64,000 nucleotides of DNA from NCBI GenBank assembly GCA_041690355.1, contig JAWLHK010000001.1, positions 372,001 to 436,000 on the forward strand, read 5' to 3'. This DNA is from JAWLHK01 sp041690355 [NCBI: bacterium] (GTDB lineage Bacteria > J088 > JAWLBW01). The notes below the pieces were generated by a model that saw only the letters and a list, made by a program, of their open reading frames with translations, made no database searches and had not been told where the DNA came from. The position numbers and the translations under genes are program-made. Positions 7,864 to 16,456 of the stretch are shown in pieces. Numbering within the stretch: position 1 is the stretch's first letter; each line of letters starts with the position of its first letter.

Positions 7864-9672
7864 TCAGACCGAGGCCTTGCTCGTGTACAGCTTTTCGATG
7901 ACGTCGCCGTACTTCTCGAGCACCGCGCGGCGCTTCACCTTGAGCGTCGGCGTCAACATGCCGTTCTCGGTCGTGAACTCTTCGTGCAGCAGTGCGAAGT
8001 TCTGAATCTTCTCGAAATTCTTGAACCCTTCGCTCAGGCTGCGGATGTCCTGATCGACCGCCTTGCGCACCGCCGGCTCGTCGGCCAGCTGGGCCAGCGA
8101 CTTGCCGCCCAGGCCGTTTTTCTCTGCCCAGTCGGGAAGGTTATCGCTGTTCAGCACGATGAGCGCCACGTTGTAGGGCTTGTTCTGGCCGTGAATGAAG
8201 GCCTGGCCGATGAGCGGGCTCAGCTTGAGCTGCTCTTCGAGGGGCGCCGGGGCCACGTACTTGCCGTTTTCGAGCTTGTACTGCTCCTTCACGCGGCCGG
8301 TGATGTGCAGGTAGCCTTCGCTGTCGACGTACCCCAGATCGCCGGTGCGGAAACCGCCGTCGGGGAGCATGACCTTCTCCGTTTCTTCGGGGCGCTTGTA
8401 GTACCCCTGCATGACGCAGTGCCCCTTGATGACGATCTCGCCCTGCCCTTCAGGCGCCGCGTCGACCGGAAGGATCGAAATCTGCACCCCCGGGATCGGC
8501 GTGCCGACCGTGCCGATGCGCACGGCGTCGGGGCGGTTGAACGTGGCGGCCGGGCTGGTCTCGGTCAGGCCGTACCCTTCGCAGACCGTAATCCCCACAT
8601 GCGAGACGAAGCGCGCGACTTCGGGCGACAGGGCCGCCGCGCCGCTGACGGCGAACTTCAGGTTGCCGCCCAGTGCCGCGCGGATCTTGGAGAAGACCAG
8701 CTTGTCGAGGACGCGGTGCTGCAGGATCGTCAGCGGATTACGGCTCCCCTGCTCGAGTTCGGTCGCGACGGCGAGCGCGCGGTTGAACAGTTTGAGCTTC
8801 AGGCCGCCCGCATCGGCCATCTTCTTGTGCAGGCTGGCGTAGACCTTGTTCCACACGCGCGGAACGCTGTAGAGAATCGTCGGCCGGATTTCGGCGAGGT
8901 TGGCGAGCAGCGTCGTCGGCGATTCGGCGAGCGAAACGGTTCCGCCGATGCTGAAGAGCAGGTAGAGCTCGGCCACCTGGCCGAAGGCGTGGGCCCAGGG
9001 GAGAAACGCGAGCGACGTTTCGCCCTGCTCGTCGATGGGAAACACGGCCAGAATGGCATTGATGTTGTCGACGATATTGCCGTGCGACAGCATGACCCCC
9101 TTGGGCTGGCCCGTCGTGCCCGAGGTATAGATGAACGTGGCCATGTCGGCGGGCGTCACGGCGGCGATCGGCGCCGGATTCTGACGCCCCTTGTCGAGCA
9201 GGTCGGCGTAGGCGACGGTCCCTTCGGGAACACCGCCTTCGGCCGGATGGAGCACGACGATGTGCTGCACCGACTCGACGCTCTGCTTGATGGGAAGGCA
9301 CTTTTCGGCAATCGCCTTACGGGCGGCGAGAATCACCTTGGCGCCGCTGTCGCCGATGATGAATTCCCATTCCTTGGGAAGCTGCGCCTCGTACATCGGC
9401 ACGTAGATGGCGCCGAGCGTGAAGGTCGCGAAGGCCATGACCGCCCACTCGGTGCAGTTGTCGGCGATGGCCGCGACGCGATCACCCTTCTGCACGCCGA
9501 GGGAGGCAAGCCCGCCGCGGGCCGCATCGACCATGCGGCCGAATTCCTCGTACGAAATGTACTGCCAGGTTCCCTGCTTCTTTTCGCCGAGGAAGCGGCG
9601 GGCGGCATGGTCCTTGACGGTTTTCTGGAAGAGGTCGGGAAGGGTGTCAAAGCGACGAACCATGGTTTCCAT
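7864..9672 (-). CDS. Long-chain acyl-CoA synthetase (AMP-binding, FAA1 type)
   Basis: 602 residues, the usual length of the long FAA1-type acyl-CoA synthetases. The ATP/AMP signature YTSGTTGQPKG is near residue 175, the GYGLTETSPA motif near residue 345, FRTGDLG near residue 415 and the adenylation-domain hinge ITGRVKEQYKLENGKYV near residue 430. It activates long-chain fatty acids to acyl-CoA via an acyl-adenylate at the membrane face. ATG 9672 is preferred over the upstream ATG because GAGG sits 6-9 bases before it. Transcribed alone with its own terminator. Chain length is not deducible. Thioesterase, carboxylase and thiolase genes elsewhere in the window fit the same metabolism. Confidence 0.93.
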   Translation of the reverse strand: METMVRRFDTLPDLFQKTVKDHAARRFLGEKKQGTWQYISYEEFGRMVDAARGGLASLGVQKGDRVAAIADNCTEWAVMAFATFTLGAIYVPMYEAQLPKEWEFIIGDSGAKVILAARKAIAEKCLPIKQSVESVQHIVVLHPAEGGVPEGTVAYADLLDKGRQNPAPIAAVTPADMATFIYTSGTTGQPKGVMLSHGNIVDNINAILAVFPIDEQGETSLAFLPWAHAFGQVAELYLLFSIGGTVSLAESPTTLLANLAEIRPTILYSVPRVWNKVYASLHKKMADAGGLKLKLFNRALAVATELEQGSRNPLTILQHRVLDKLVFSKIRAALGGNLKFAVSGAAALSPEVARFVSHVGITVCEGYGLTETSPAATFNRPDAVRIGTVGTPIPGVQISILPVDAAPEGQGEIVIKGHCVMQGYYKRPEETEKVMLPDGGFRTGDLGYVDSEGYLHITGRVKEQYKLENGKYVAPAPLEEQLKLSPLIGQAFIHGQNKPYNVALIVLNSDNLPDWAEKNGLGGKSLAQLADEPAVRKAVDQDIRSLSEGFKNFEKIQNFALLHEEFTTENGMLTPTLKVKRRAVLEKYGDVIEKLYTSKASV

Positions 9673-9929
9673 GGAATTCCTCACATAGGGAAAGTTGGGA
9701 CGCGGGCCGCGCGGCAAGGCTCACCGAGCCGGCCGACCAGAATCATACGGGGCACCCCGGTGAACCGGGCGCGGCTCGTGGCGGGGTAAAAACCGTATCA
9801 TCCTACTGCAACCCGCCTCCAGCGTCAACGCGTAAACGTCCATTTTCGCCGCGGATTTCAGGGCGAGAACCCTCCCGGGAACCGCCCGCCTCCCGGGCGC
9901 GAAGCTCTGCGGCCCCGCCGGCGGCGGCC

Positions 9930-9935
9930 TATAAT
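9930..9935 (+). promoter_or_regulatory. -10 box placed for a leaderless transcript
   Basis: TATAAT, followed by exactly six bases and then the ATG at 9942, so transcription would begin at the start codon. No Shine-Dalgarno is present. CTGCGG lies 17 bases upstream at the -35 position, a poor match to TTGACA. Confidence 0.6.
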
Positions 9936-9941
9936 GCCCGT

Positions 9942-10856
9942 ATGCGGGTTCTCGTCGTCCATGGCGGCGCCGGCGCGTGGCAGGCCGCCGATGCGGCCGC
10001 GGCGCGCGAGGGAGTGCGGCGGGCAGCCGTGGCGGGGCGCGAGCAGCTCGCCGGCGGATCCAGCGCCCTCGAAGCGGTCGCGGCAGCCGTCTGCGTGCTC
10101 GAAGACGACCCGCTGTTCAACGCCGGCACCGGGTCGTGCCTCGACGCGGAGGGGAACATCAGTATGGATGCCTCCATCATGCGCGGCCACGACCGCGGCG
10201 TCGGCGGCGTGGCCGCCCTCCGGGACGTACGCCATCCCGTCCTGGTCGCCCGGGCCGTGCTCGAGACGACCGAGCATGTTCTGCTCGGGGGCGAGGGGGC
10301 GCTCCGGTTCGCGCGCGCCCACGGGTTCGACGCGTGGAATCCCGAATCCCCCGCCCGCCGCGCCGCCTGGGAGCGGAGGCGCGCAGATCCCGCCGGCGGG
10401 AGCGGTGACCCTCCGCCGGGGACGGTCGGCGCCGTGGCCCTCGACGACCGGGGCCGCCTGGCCGCCGCGACCTCGACCGGCGGCCTCACCAGAAAACTCC
10501 CCGGCCGCATCGGCGACAGCCCCATTCCCGGCGCCGGCAACTACGCCACCGACAGAGCGGCGGCCAGCCTGACCGGACATGGCGAGTACATGCTGCGTCT
10601 GCTCAGCGCCGCCGAGTTCTGCCACCGGGTTGCACAGGGGGCCGCGCCGGCCGCGGCCGCCGCAGAAACCCTCGACAGTCTGCGGGCCGCGTTCGGACCC
10701 GGCGGCGCCGGCACGGGCATCATCGGCGTCGATCGCGCGGGCGGCGTCGGCGTCGCCCATGGCACCCCGGCGATGCCCCACGCAGTCTGGCGCAGCGGCG
10801 AGCCCCTGCGCGCAGCCTTCGCATGCGAGGATCCGGATGCCTGGTCCGAAAGCTGA
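9942..10856 (+). CDS. Isoaspartyl peptidase / type III L-asparaginase
   Basis: 304 residues of the Ntn-hydrolase asparaginase_2 family. VLVVHGGAGAW opens the protein, NAGTGS is near residue 60 and MDASIM near residue 75. PPGTVGAVALD places the autocleavage site between Gly160 and Thr161, with Thr161 as the new N-terminal nucleophile. STGG and RIGDSPIPGAGNYA follow in the beta subunit and hold the substrate pocket. Such enzymes remove isoaspartyl residues from dipeptides and hydrolyse asparagine. There is no signal peptide, so it is cytosolic. A short low-complexity linker (Arg/Pro/Gly-rich) precedes the cleavage site, as in the family. Likely leaderless mRNA (see the -10 box at 9930). Confidence 0.93.
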   Translation: MRVLVVHGGAGAWQAADAAAAREGVRRAAVAGREQLAGGSSALEAVAAAVCVLEDDPLFNAGTGSCLDAEGNISMDASIMRGHDRGVGGVAALRDVRHPVLVARAVLETTEHVLLGGEGALRFARAHGFDAWNPESPARRAAWERRRADPAGGSGDPPPGTVGAVALDDRGRLAAATSTGGLTRKLPGRIGDSPIPGAGNYATDRAAASLTGHGEYMLRLLSAAEFCHRVAQGAAPAAAAAETLDSLRAAFGPGGAGTGIIGVDRAGGVGVAHGTPAMPHAVWRSGEPLRAAFACEDPDAWSES

Positions 10857-10907
10857 GCGCACCTCCCGGCGATCGGCGCCAACTCTGCGCCGGAAGAGGC
10901 CTTCTGC

Positions 10908-10913
10908 TACAAT
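10908..10913 (+). promoter_or_regulatory. -10 box placed for a leaderless transcript
   Basis: TACAAT followed by seven bases and the ATG at 10921, without Shine-Dalgarno. CTGCGC lies 17 bases upstream, like the CTGCGG before the 9930 box. Confidence 0.55.
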
Positions 10914-10920
10914 TGGACCT

Positions 10921-12237
10921 ATGCGTCGGACCGTGCGGCATTGGGTCGAATCCCTGCAGATCCTCGAGAAAATCGGGACGAGCGACGGCCTGCGCGCGTT
11001 TGTCGATGACGGGGTCGACTGCGGCTTCTCGCGGCAGGAGATTGCCGACCTGTATGCGACCTTCTTCGAAGATCGCCTCGCCGAAGCGCTGGCGCTCGCC
11101 GTCGTGCACGGCGACTATCCGGGCGACAACGAATTCACCCGCCGGCTGCGCGAAGTGCTTCTGCTGCCGCAGCAGATGTTCCAGAAAGGCAAAGCGGGCC
11201 GCCGCTCCCTCCCCGTCCACAACGAATTTTTCCAGTGCTTCCGCGAGGCAACGGTCGCCGTCGAAGGCTCCTTCCACCGCTTCGTCGAGGGCGACTACGA
11301 TTCGTCGCGCTGGGTCAGCACGCTCATCCGCGAAGCCTACGAGGCCATGCTCCAGGGCAACCTCGCGCGCGCCTACGATCGCCTGACCAGCGCGGGCGCC
11401 CGGGTGCTCGAAGGCGATTATCTGGCCCATCCCACCGAGTGGATGGAAACCGACCCGCTCTACAGCTGGCTGCTCGGGCTCGAGCGCATGGCCCACGTCG
11501 TGCGCGGGCTCGAAGGCTGGCAGGGGGGGCGGTTCGAGCACTGGCCCGACCGGCGCCGGCAGGTTGCCCGCCGCGTCGACCCGCTCCCCGAGACCGAGAT
11601 GACGCCCGCGCGCAAGTCGGTGCTGCGCCTCCTCAACGAAGAAGAGTTCGATCGGGCCGAGTTCACGCGCATGCGCCGCAACCGGAAGTGGATTGGCCCG
11701 GAGCTGCTGCGCCTTCTGCGCATGCCCGATGACGACACGACGACGCTCGTCATCCGCAACGCGGTGCGCAGCCTCGGGGCCGTCGCCTACGAGCCGGCCG
11801 TCGACGATCTGCTCGGCCTGCTGATGCGCTCGGGCCTCAGCGACGACGAAGACGCCGACGGCTACGTCGCCGCGTGCGAAGAAGCCCTGATGGCCTACGG
11901 CCCCGGCTTGAAAGAGAAACTTTTTCATCACCTCGAGCTCGCCTTCGTCGATCGGCAGCGCATTGCGCTCGCCCGCGTTCTCAGCGCCATCCCCGACGAC
12001 GACGAGGTCATGACCGTTCTCGAAGAGCTCACGGCCGACATGGGCGACGAGGGCGACCGCGTCTCCATGCTCTCGATCATCGCCGACTACCGACACCGCC
12101 GCAGCCGGCCGTTTCTCAGATCACAGATGCGTGCCGCTGAGCGGTCGGGCCAGATCGCCCTGTCGCGCTATCTGGGGGATCTCGTCCGTCCGCGGCGCCG
12201 GAACAACGTGCGCACCGCTCCCCGAAACACCCTGTGA
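10921..12237 (+). CDS. Uncharacterised helical protein with HEAT-like C-terminal part
   Basis: 438 residues, not recognised. It is rich in Arg, Glu and Leu, has no signal peptide and no membrane segment. Residues 1-100 hold helices including SRQEIADLYATFFEDRLAEAL. Residues about 265-420 read as HEAT-like helical pairs: IGPELLRLLRMPDDDTTTLVIRNAVRSLG, ...AVDDLLGLLMRSGL... and LARVLSAIPDDDEVMTVLEELTADMG, similar in spacing to PBS-lyase/HEAT repeats. A scaffold or regulatory role is the only inference. The start ATG 10921 follows a -10 box by seven bases. The stop TGA overlaps the GTG start of the next gene (GTGA), so the two are translationally coupled. Confidence 0.75.
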   Translation: MRRTVRHWVESLQILEKIGTSDGLRAFVDDGVDCGFSRQEIADLYATFFEDRLAEALALAVVHGDYPGDNEFTRRLREVLLLPQQMFQKGKAGRRSLPVHNEFFQCFREATVAVEGSFHRFVEGDYDSSRWVSTLIREAYEAMLQGNLARAYDRLTSAGARVLEGDYLAHPTEWMETDPLYSWLLGLERMAHVVRGLEGWQGGRFEHWPDRRRQVARRVDPLPETEMTPARKSVLRLLNEEEFDRAEFTRMRRNRKWIGPELLRLLRMPDDDTTTLVIRNAVRSLGAVAYEPAVDDLLGLLMRSGLSDDEDADGYVAACEEALMAYGPGLKEKLFHHLELAFVDRQRIALARVLSAIPDDDEVMTVLEELTADMGDEGDRVSMLSIIADYRHRRSRPFLRSQMRAAERSGQIALSRYLGDLVRPRRRNNVRTAPRNTL

Positions 12238-13376
12238 TCGCCACATCCCGCAAGGCCCCTGCGGCGCTCCAGCGCGCGCGGCAGTTTACCGAAGAAGCGC
12301 TGACCGAGGGGGCGTTTCCCGGAGCGCAGGTTCTGGTCGCCCGCGAAGGCGAAGTCCTCTGGCACGAAACGTTCGGCCACGCCGTGCTCGAGCCCGCCGC
12401 GGAGCGGATGAACGAGACGACGCTCATCGACACGGCTTCGCTCACGAAGGCGCTCGTGACGGCCACGGCCGCGGCCCAGCTCGTCGGCGCGGGCGCGGTG
12501 AGCCTCGAGTCGCGGCTCGGCGACATGTATCCGCCCGCGCGGGGGACCGACAAAGAAGGGCTCACGCTGCGCGACCTGCTCGCGCATCAGGCCGGGTTTC
12601 CGCTCTACGTCCCTTACTGGCGCGAGATCATCGTTCGCTATTCCGACTTCCACGCGCTCCCCTGGACCGCCCTGCGCCAGGAAATCGTCGGACGGATCCT
12701 TCACGAGCCGCTGGCGAGCCGGCCCGGCGAAAAGCAGCAGTACTCCGACTTCGATTTCATTCTGCTTGGCGAAGCCCTCGCGCACGTCGCCGGGATGCCG
12801 CTCGACGCCTGGTTTGCAGAGCAGATCGCGGCCCCCCTGGGCATCGCGGCGCGCTTCGTGCGTCTGCCCGCCGACGACGAGCCGCCGGTTCCCGGCCGCT
12901 TCGCCGCCACCGAACGCTGCCCGTGGCGGGGCGAAGTGCTCTGCGGCGCGGTACACGACGACCACGCCTACCTCATGGGCGGGGTGGGCGGACACGCCGG
13001 GCTCTTCGCCTCGGCCGCCGACGTCTACGCCATTACCGAAGCCTGGCGCCGCGCCTGGCACGGCGCCGAGGGAATTCTGAAGCCCCAGGCCGCGCGCATG
13101 TTCTGGACGAAGCCGGTCGAGGCGCCCGGATTCACCTGGACGCTCGGCTGGGACACGCCGACGCCGGGCGAGAGCACGTCGGGAAGCCACTTTTCTGCGC
13201 GCTCGGTCGGACACCTGGGCTTCACGGGATCAAGCATCTGGATCGACCTCGAGCGCGACATCACCGTCATTCTGCTCACGAACCGCATCCATCCGCTGCG
13301 CTCGAACCTGGGCATCAAGGCCTTTCGCCCGGCCTTTCACGACCGGGTCATGCAAGGTCTGCTCGACGCCGGCTGA
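12234..13376 (+). CDS. Serine hydrolase, class C beta-lactamase/penicillin-binding-protein fold
   Basis: 380 residues starting at GTG, which overlaps the previous stop by three bases. The catalytic SxxK is TASLTKAL near residue 65. The YxN-type motif is YSDFDF near residue 167. The third motif is GHLGFTG near residue 325, an HxG replacement for KTG, as in class C-related esterases and D-aminopeptidases. VGGHAGLFASAADVYAI is typical of the family. No signal peptide is visible, so unlike true beta-lactamases it may be cytosolic. Hydrolysis of an ester or peptide bond is expected; the substrate is unknown. Coupled to the unknown helical-repeat protein upstream. Confidence 0.88.
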   Translation: MIATSRKAPAALQRARQFTEEALTEGAFPGAQVLVAREGEVLWHETFGHAVLEPAAERMNETTLIDTASLTKALVTATAAAQLVGAGAVSLESRLGDMYPPARGTDKEGLTLRDLLAHQAGFPLYVPYWREIIVRYSDFHALPWTALRQEIVGRILHEPLASRPGEKQQYSDFDFILLGEALAHVAGMPLDAWFAEQIAAPLGIAARFVRLPADDEPPVPGRFAATERCPWRGEVLCGAVHDDHAYLMGGVGGHAGLFASAADVYAITEAWRRAWHGAEGILKPQAARMFWTKPVEAPGFTWTLGWDTPTPGESTSGSHFSARSVGHLGFTGSSIWIDLERDITVILLTNRIHPLRSNLGIKAFRPAFHDRVMQGLLDAG

Positions 13377-13426
13377 CGCCTTCGCACGGGGGCGCCGGGC
13401 CGAAGGGCGGCGGGCCGACGTTGGGG

Positions 13427-13432
13427 TATAAT
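13427..13432 (+). promoter_or_regulatory. -10 box close to the glycosyltransferase start
   Basis: TATAAT with nine bases to the ATG at 13442 and no Shine-Dalgarno. The predicted leader is only two or three bases. No convincing -35. Confidence 0.5.
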
Positions 13433-13441
13433 GACGCTTCC

Positions 13442-14686
13442 ATGACGAAACGGCGCGTTTTCCTCCTCGCCTACTACTTTCCCCCCGTCGGCGGCATCGG
13501 CGCCCATCGCGCGACCAAGTTCGCACGTTATCTGCCCGACTACGGCTGGGAGCCGACCGTCTTTCACGCCGGTAAGGGGAACCTGTACGTGCAGGATCCC
13601 TCGCTGCTTGCCGAGGTGCCCCCCGCGGTGCGCCGGATTCCCGTGCGCACCTGGGAAGCCGCGGCCGTGCGGCGCGCCCTCGATCGGATGCGCCTGCGGT
13701 TTCTCTCCTACCGCATTCCACAGACGTTTCCGGTCGACGGCCAGATCGGCTGGGTGCCTGCCCTGGTGCGCGCCGTGCTCGACGAAGCCGCGCGCAGCGG
13801 ACCGCCCGACGTGCTCTTCAGCACCTCGGCCCCCTTCTCGGCCACCGTAGCCGGCCTGCGCCTGCAGAAGAAGCTTGGCGTTCCCTGGGTGGCCGACTTC
13901 CGCGATGACTGGACGCGCAATCCGAACATGCCGTTTCTCACCCCCGCGCACAGGGCGCTCGCCCGCAAAGTCGAGCGCGAGGTGATGCAGCGCGCCGACG
14001 CCGTCACCACGGTGACCGACAGCTGGGTGCGCGCCTACCAGGCCGACCGGCCGGCCGCATGCCGTCCGGTCGAGCTGGTGGGCAACGGGTACGACGAAAA
14101 CGACTTCTGCGCGGAACCCGAGGCGCGGCCGACGGACCGGTGGACCCTCGCCTTCGTGGGAACGGCCTATCCGCTCACCGATCCGGCGCCGGTGCTCGAA
14201 GCGCTCGCCCAACAGGTGCGCGCGGGAAAGATTCCGGGCGACCGGGTGCGCGTCGTCCACGTCGGCCACGGCGACGTGCGCTGGCCGGCCGACGCAGGGT
14301 ACGAGACCGTCGCCACCGGATTTCAGCCGCACGGCGAGGCGGTGCGCTGGATGCAGAAAGCCCACGCGCTCATCTTCACGTACCACCGACCTGAGGCGAG
14401 CAGCGGGCGCATCTACGAATATCTGCGGGCGGGTCGGCCGATCGTCGGCATGGCCCCCGAAGGCGAAGCGAGCTCGCTGGTGCACGGCCTCGGCCGGGGC
14501 CGGATCTTCGCCCCCGAAGCGCGCGACGGCCTCGGCGCCGAGCTGGTGCGCATGTTCGACCAATGGCAGGGCGGAAACAGTCCGACCTACGAGCCCGACG
14601 ATCGCATCCGCGCCCTGTCGCGCCAGGAGCAGACGCGGCGGCTCGCTTCCATCTTCGACGCGCTGGCCGCCCCCGCCGGCGTCTGA
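13442..14686 (+). CDS. Glycosyltransferase, GT4-like
   Basis: 414 residues. The N-terminus MTKRRVFLLAYYFPPVGGIGAHRATKFARYL is the typical opening of GT-B transferases of the WbuB/GT4 group ('YyfPP.gGiGa.R..kf.kyL'). VADFRDDWTRNPN and a central VVELVGNGYDENDF follow, then the C-terminal Rossmann part with ASSGRIYEYLRAGRPIVG, where the glutamate binds the nucleotide sugar. No signal peptide. Likely adds a sugar to a lipid-linked or polysaccharide acceptor at the inner membrane. The frame is open upstream, but ATG 13442 follows a TATAAT box and is where family homology begins. Confidence 0.88.
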   Translation: MTKRRVFLLAYYFPPVGGIGAHRATKFARYLPDYGWEPTVFHAGKGNLYVQDPSLLAEVPPAVRRIPVRTWEAAAVRRALDRMRLRFLSYRIPQTFPVDGQIGWVPALVRAVLDEAARSGPPDVLFSTSAPFSATVAGLRLQKKLGVPWVADFRDDWTRNPNMPFLTPAHRALARKVEREVMQRADAVTTVTDSWVRAYQADRPAACRPVELVGNGYDENDFCAEPEARPTDRWTLAFVGTAYPLTDPAPVLEALAQQVRAGKIPGDRVRVVHVGHGDVRWPADAGYETVATGFQPHGEAVRWMQKAHALIFTYHRPEASSGRIYEYLRAGRPIVGMAPEGEASSLVHGLGRGRIFAPEARDGLGAELVRMFDQWQGGNSPTYEPDDRIRALSRQEQTRRLASIFDALAAPAGV

Positions 14687-14701
14687 TCAACCGGAGAGCG
14701 C

Positions 14702-14881
14702 ATGGCAGTGGAATACAAGGTCGCCGAAACGAGCGACGTCAGCGACAGCGGCCTCGAAAAGATTCTCAACCAGCTGACGGCGCAGGGCTGGGCCCTCGAA
14801 GGGATTCATTTCGCCATGCGCGACAACAGCCGCCGCCCGGCCATGGCCTTCGTCATCTTCTCGCGCGAGCGCGCGGATTGA
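14702..14881 (+). CDS. DUF4177-like small protein, 59 aa
   Basis: Reads MAVEYKVAET...LEKILNQLTAQGWALEGIHFAMRD...AFVIFSRERAD. The core 'YKVvE....LE..LN.l...GWeLe....' is that of DUF4177-type peptides, which form a small alpha-beta fold of unknown role. GGAG precedes the ATG by a few bases, and the gene is 15 bases after the glycosyltransferase stop, so the two are probably cotranscribed. The stop codon abuts the heptamer array at 14881. Confidence 0.75.
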   Translation: MAVEYKVAETSDVSDSGLEKILNQLTAQGWALEGIHFAMRDNSRRPAMAFVIFSRERAD

Positions 14882-14921
14882 TTCCTGATTCCGATTCCTG
14901 ATTCCTGATTCCTGATTCTTG
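14881..14921. repeat. Heptamer array, six units
   Basis: ATTCCTG, ATTCCG (one base short), three more ATTCCTG and ATTCTTG. Same unit, opposite strand, as the array at 6974. It starts within the stop codon of the DUF4177-like gene. Confidence 0.8.
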
Positions 14922-14953
14922 AGAGACAAGGACTTGGACTGCCCGGGGTCCGT

Positions 14954-14995
14954 CACTCGTCACTCGCAACTCGCAACTCGTAACTCGCCACTCCC
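14954..14995. repeat. Heptamer array, six units
   Basis: CACTCGT, CACTCGC, AACTCGC, AACTCGT, AACTCGC, CACTCCC in phase. Same unit (GTCACTC) on the opposite strand as the array at 44071. Only 32 bases separate it from the array at 14881. Confidence 0.8.
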
Positions 14996-14996
14996 C

Positions 14997-15974
14997 CTAC
15001 AGCAGCAGCGCCCCCACGGCGGCGCAGACGAGTGGAATCGAGAGGTTATCGTCGACGCGGCTGCTGAGCAGTTCGGTCACGGCCCCCGCCGCGGCAATCC
15101 CGGCCGCAATGCCGAGCCCCGCCGCCACACCCAGAGCGGGCTGCGTCAGCAGCAGGAGGGCGCCGACCGAGATCAGGCCCGTGAAAAAGAAACCGAGCGT
15201 GCCCGCCCAGCTCTTGTCGCGGAAGAGTTTGCGCCGGCCCCAGCGCTTGCCGACAAGGGAGGCGATCGGGTCGCTGAAGCCGAGCACGAGCACGGCCGCC
15301 TCGACGGCGACCTTGGGAAAGAACCAGGTAATGATGATGAGCGCCAGCAGATAGAGCGTGGCCGAGTTGGTGCGGTAGCGCTCTGAAGGGCGGGATATCG
15401 AGCCGAAGACCTTGTCGACCAGAAAATCGTTCCAGCGGGTCGAGAAACGCCGCGTCACCTCGAGTACGAAGAAAACCGAGAAGATCGTGCCCAGCACCAT
15501 CAGCGCGCTCTCGCGAGTCAGCACGAAGTGATAGAGCGTGAAGGCAATCACGCCGTTGGACATGTGGAAAAGGTTCCGCACGTAGTTCGTCGGCTTGAGC
15601 TGACGGGAGAGCCCCAGGGCCGCGGCGCGTTCGGCATGGCGCTTCTTGAGCTCAAGCAGCAGCTCTTCGTAGCTCCGCGCCAGACGCTCCTTGCGTTCCT
15701 TCAACGCCTGCACGTTGGGCGATTCGGCGAGCGTGTCGCTGTAGGCGCGCATGCGATCGGCGAGCTCCCGCAGTTTCTCCAGGCTCGACGCGGGTCCCGC
15801 GCCGGCCGTAAAAGCGGCTATCCGGCCGGCCAGGTCATCGCCGACCGCGCGCACGCGTTCACTCCACCGGCGGTCGGCGGTGCGGGGCTGCTGGATTCCG
15901 TCGATGTACTCCCTGACCTGATCGATCAGGGCTTCGATGGCTTCGAATTCGTGGGCGTTCGACGAGGCCGTCAT
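14997..15974 (-). CDS. Dolichol-kinase/CTP-transferase-like membrane protein with N-terminal coiled coil
   Basis: 325 residues. Residues 1-125 are soluble and helical, likely coiled coil (LKERKERLARSYEELLLELKKRHAER). From about residue 135 there are around six to seven membrane helices. The segment GFSDPIASLVGKRWGRRKL...KSWAGTLGFFFTG, with a later ELLSSRVDDNLSIPL, is the signature of the SEC59/DGK1 family: CTP-dependent dolichol or diacylglycerol kinases, related to phosphatidate cytidylyltransferases. A lipid-phosphorylation role at the inner membrane is likely. ATG 15974 is supported by AGGGAG upstream. The N-terminal domain is additional to the family core. Downstream lie the two heptamer arrays. 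Confidence 0.8.
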   Translation of the reverse strand: MTASSNAHEFEAIEALIDQVREYIDGIQQPRTADRRWSERVRAVGDDLAGRIAAFTAGAGPASSLEKLRELADRMRAYSDTLAESPNVQALKERKERLARSYEELLLELKKRHAERAAALGLSRQLKPTNYVRNLFHMSNGVIAFTLYHFVLTRESALMVLGTIFSVFFVLEVTRRFSTRWNDFLVDKVFGSISRPSERYRTNSATLYLLALIIITWFFPKVAVEAAVLVLGFSDPIASLVGKRWGRRKLFRDKSWAGTLGFFFTGLISVGALLLLTQPALGVAAGLGIAAGIAAAGAVTELLSSRVDDNLSIPLVCAAVGALLL

Positions 15975-16250
15975 GTTTTCTCCCTGCAGTGCGGCAGCGC
16001 CGGAGGGCGGATCTGAGGCGGATCCTCCCGAGGCGGCGCCCCCGAGAAAGGGTACCACGTTCGGGCCCGTCCGTCCCAGAAGGGGGCGGCTCTCGCCGGA
16101 GCCCCCGATTCCCCGACGGTCGCACCGTGGCGCGCAAGTCCGCGCAAGGCCGACGGCGGGGGCAATGAGGCCCCCCGAGCCGCGGTTTCCGGGCACCCCG
16201 AACCGCCTCCCGGACGGCCCGGCGACCGGCTCCGGCACGCTTCCGGACGT

Positions 16251-16280
16251 TTGCAAAGGGGGCGCCCGGCGTGGTACCAT
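16251..16280 (+). promoter_or_regulatory. Candidate promoter of the acyl-CoA carboxylase operon
   Basis: TTGCAA at 16251-16256 and TACCAT at 16275-16280 with an 18-base spacer. Start predicted near 16287. Confidence 0.45.
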
Positions 16281-16293
16281 GTAACGATCAACA

Positions 16294-16317
16294 AATCACG
16301 ACATTTTTTTCGTAATT
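16294..16317. promoter_or_regulatory. Candidate operator dyad downstream of the carboxylase promoter
   Basis: AATCACGA and TCGTAATT form an imperfect palindrome with an 8-base centre (7 of 8 positions pair; 8 of 10 with flanks). Its position just past the predicted start suits a repressor such as a TetR- or GntR-type acyl-CoA sensor. Inference only. Confidence 0.4.
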
Positions 16318-16456
16318 AGAACAGGATTTACACTCCCCGACCGGCAGATCGCCATCAACTTTCCCGCCGGGAACGTATCTCCGGCCTGCCCTCGGCCTCC
16401 CCGGCGCCCCTCGGCAGTCCGGGGCTCCGACTGATGAAATCCACTTCGAGCCACAC

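Larger units (their letters stand above)
15975..16456. other. Divergent intergenic region, no gene seen
   Basis: This 482-base region between the kinase-like gene and the carboxylase operon has no convincing frame. It is very GC-rich on the left and has an AT-rich island at about 16280-16330 containing the promoter and a dyad listed separately. The carboxylase mRNA would have a leader of about 170 bases; I see no recognisable riboswitch in it. Confidence 0.6.

Noticed and set aside
12131-13441. Upstream extension of the glycosyltransferase frame
   Set aside because: It overlaps the serine hydrolase gene in another frame and is Arg/Ala/Pro-rich; family homology begins at 13442.
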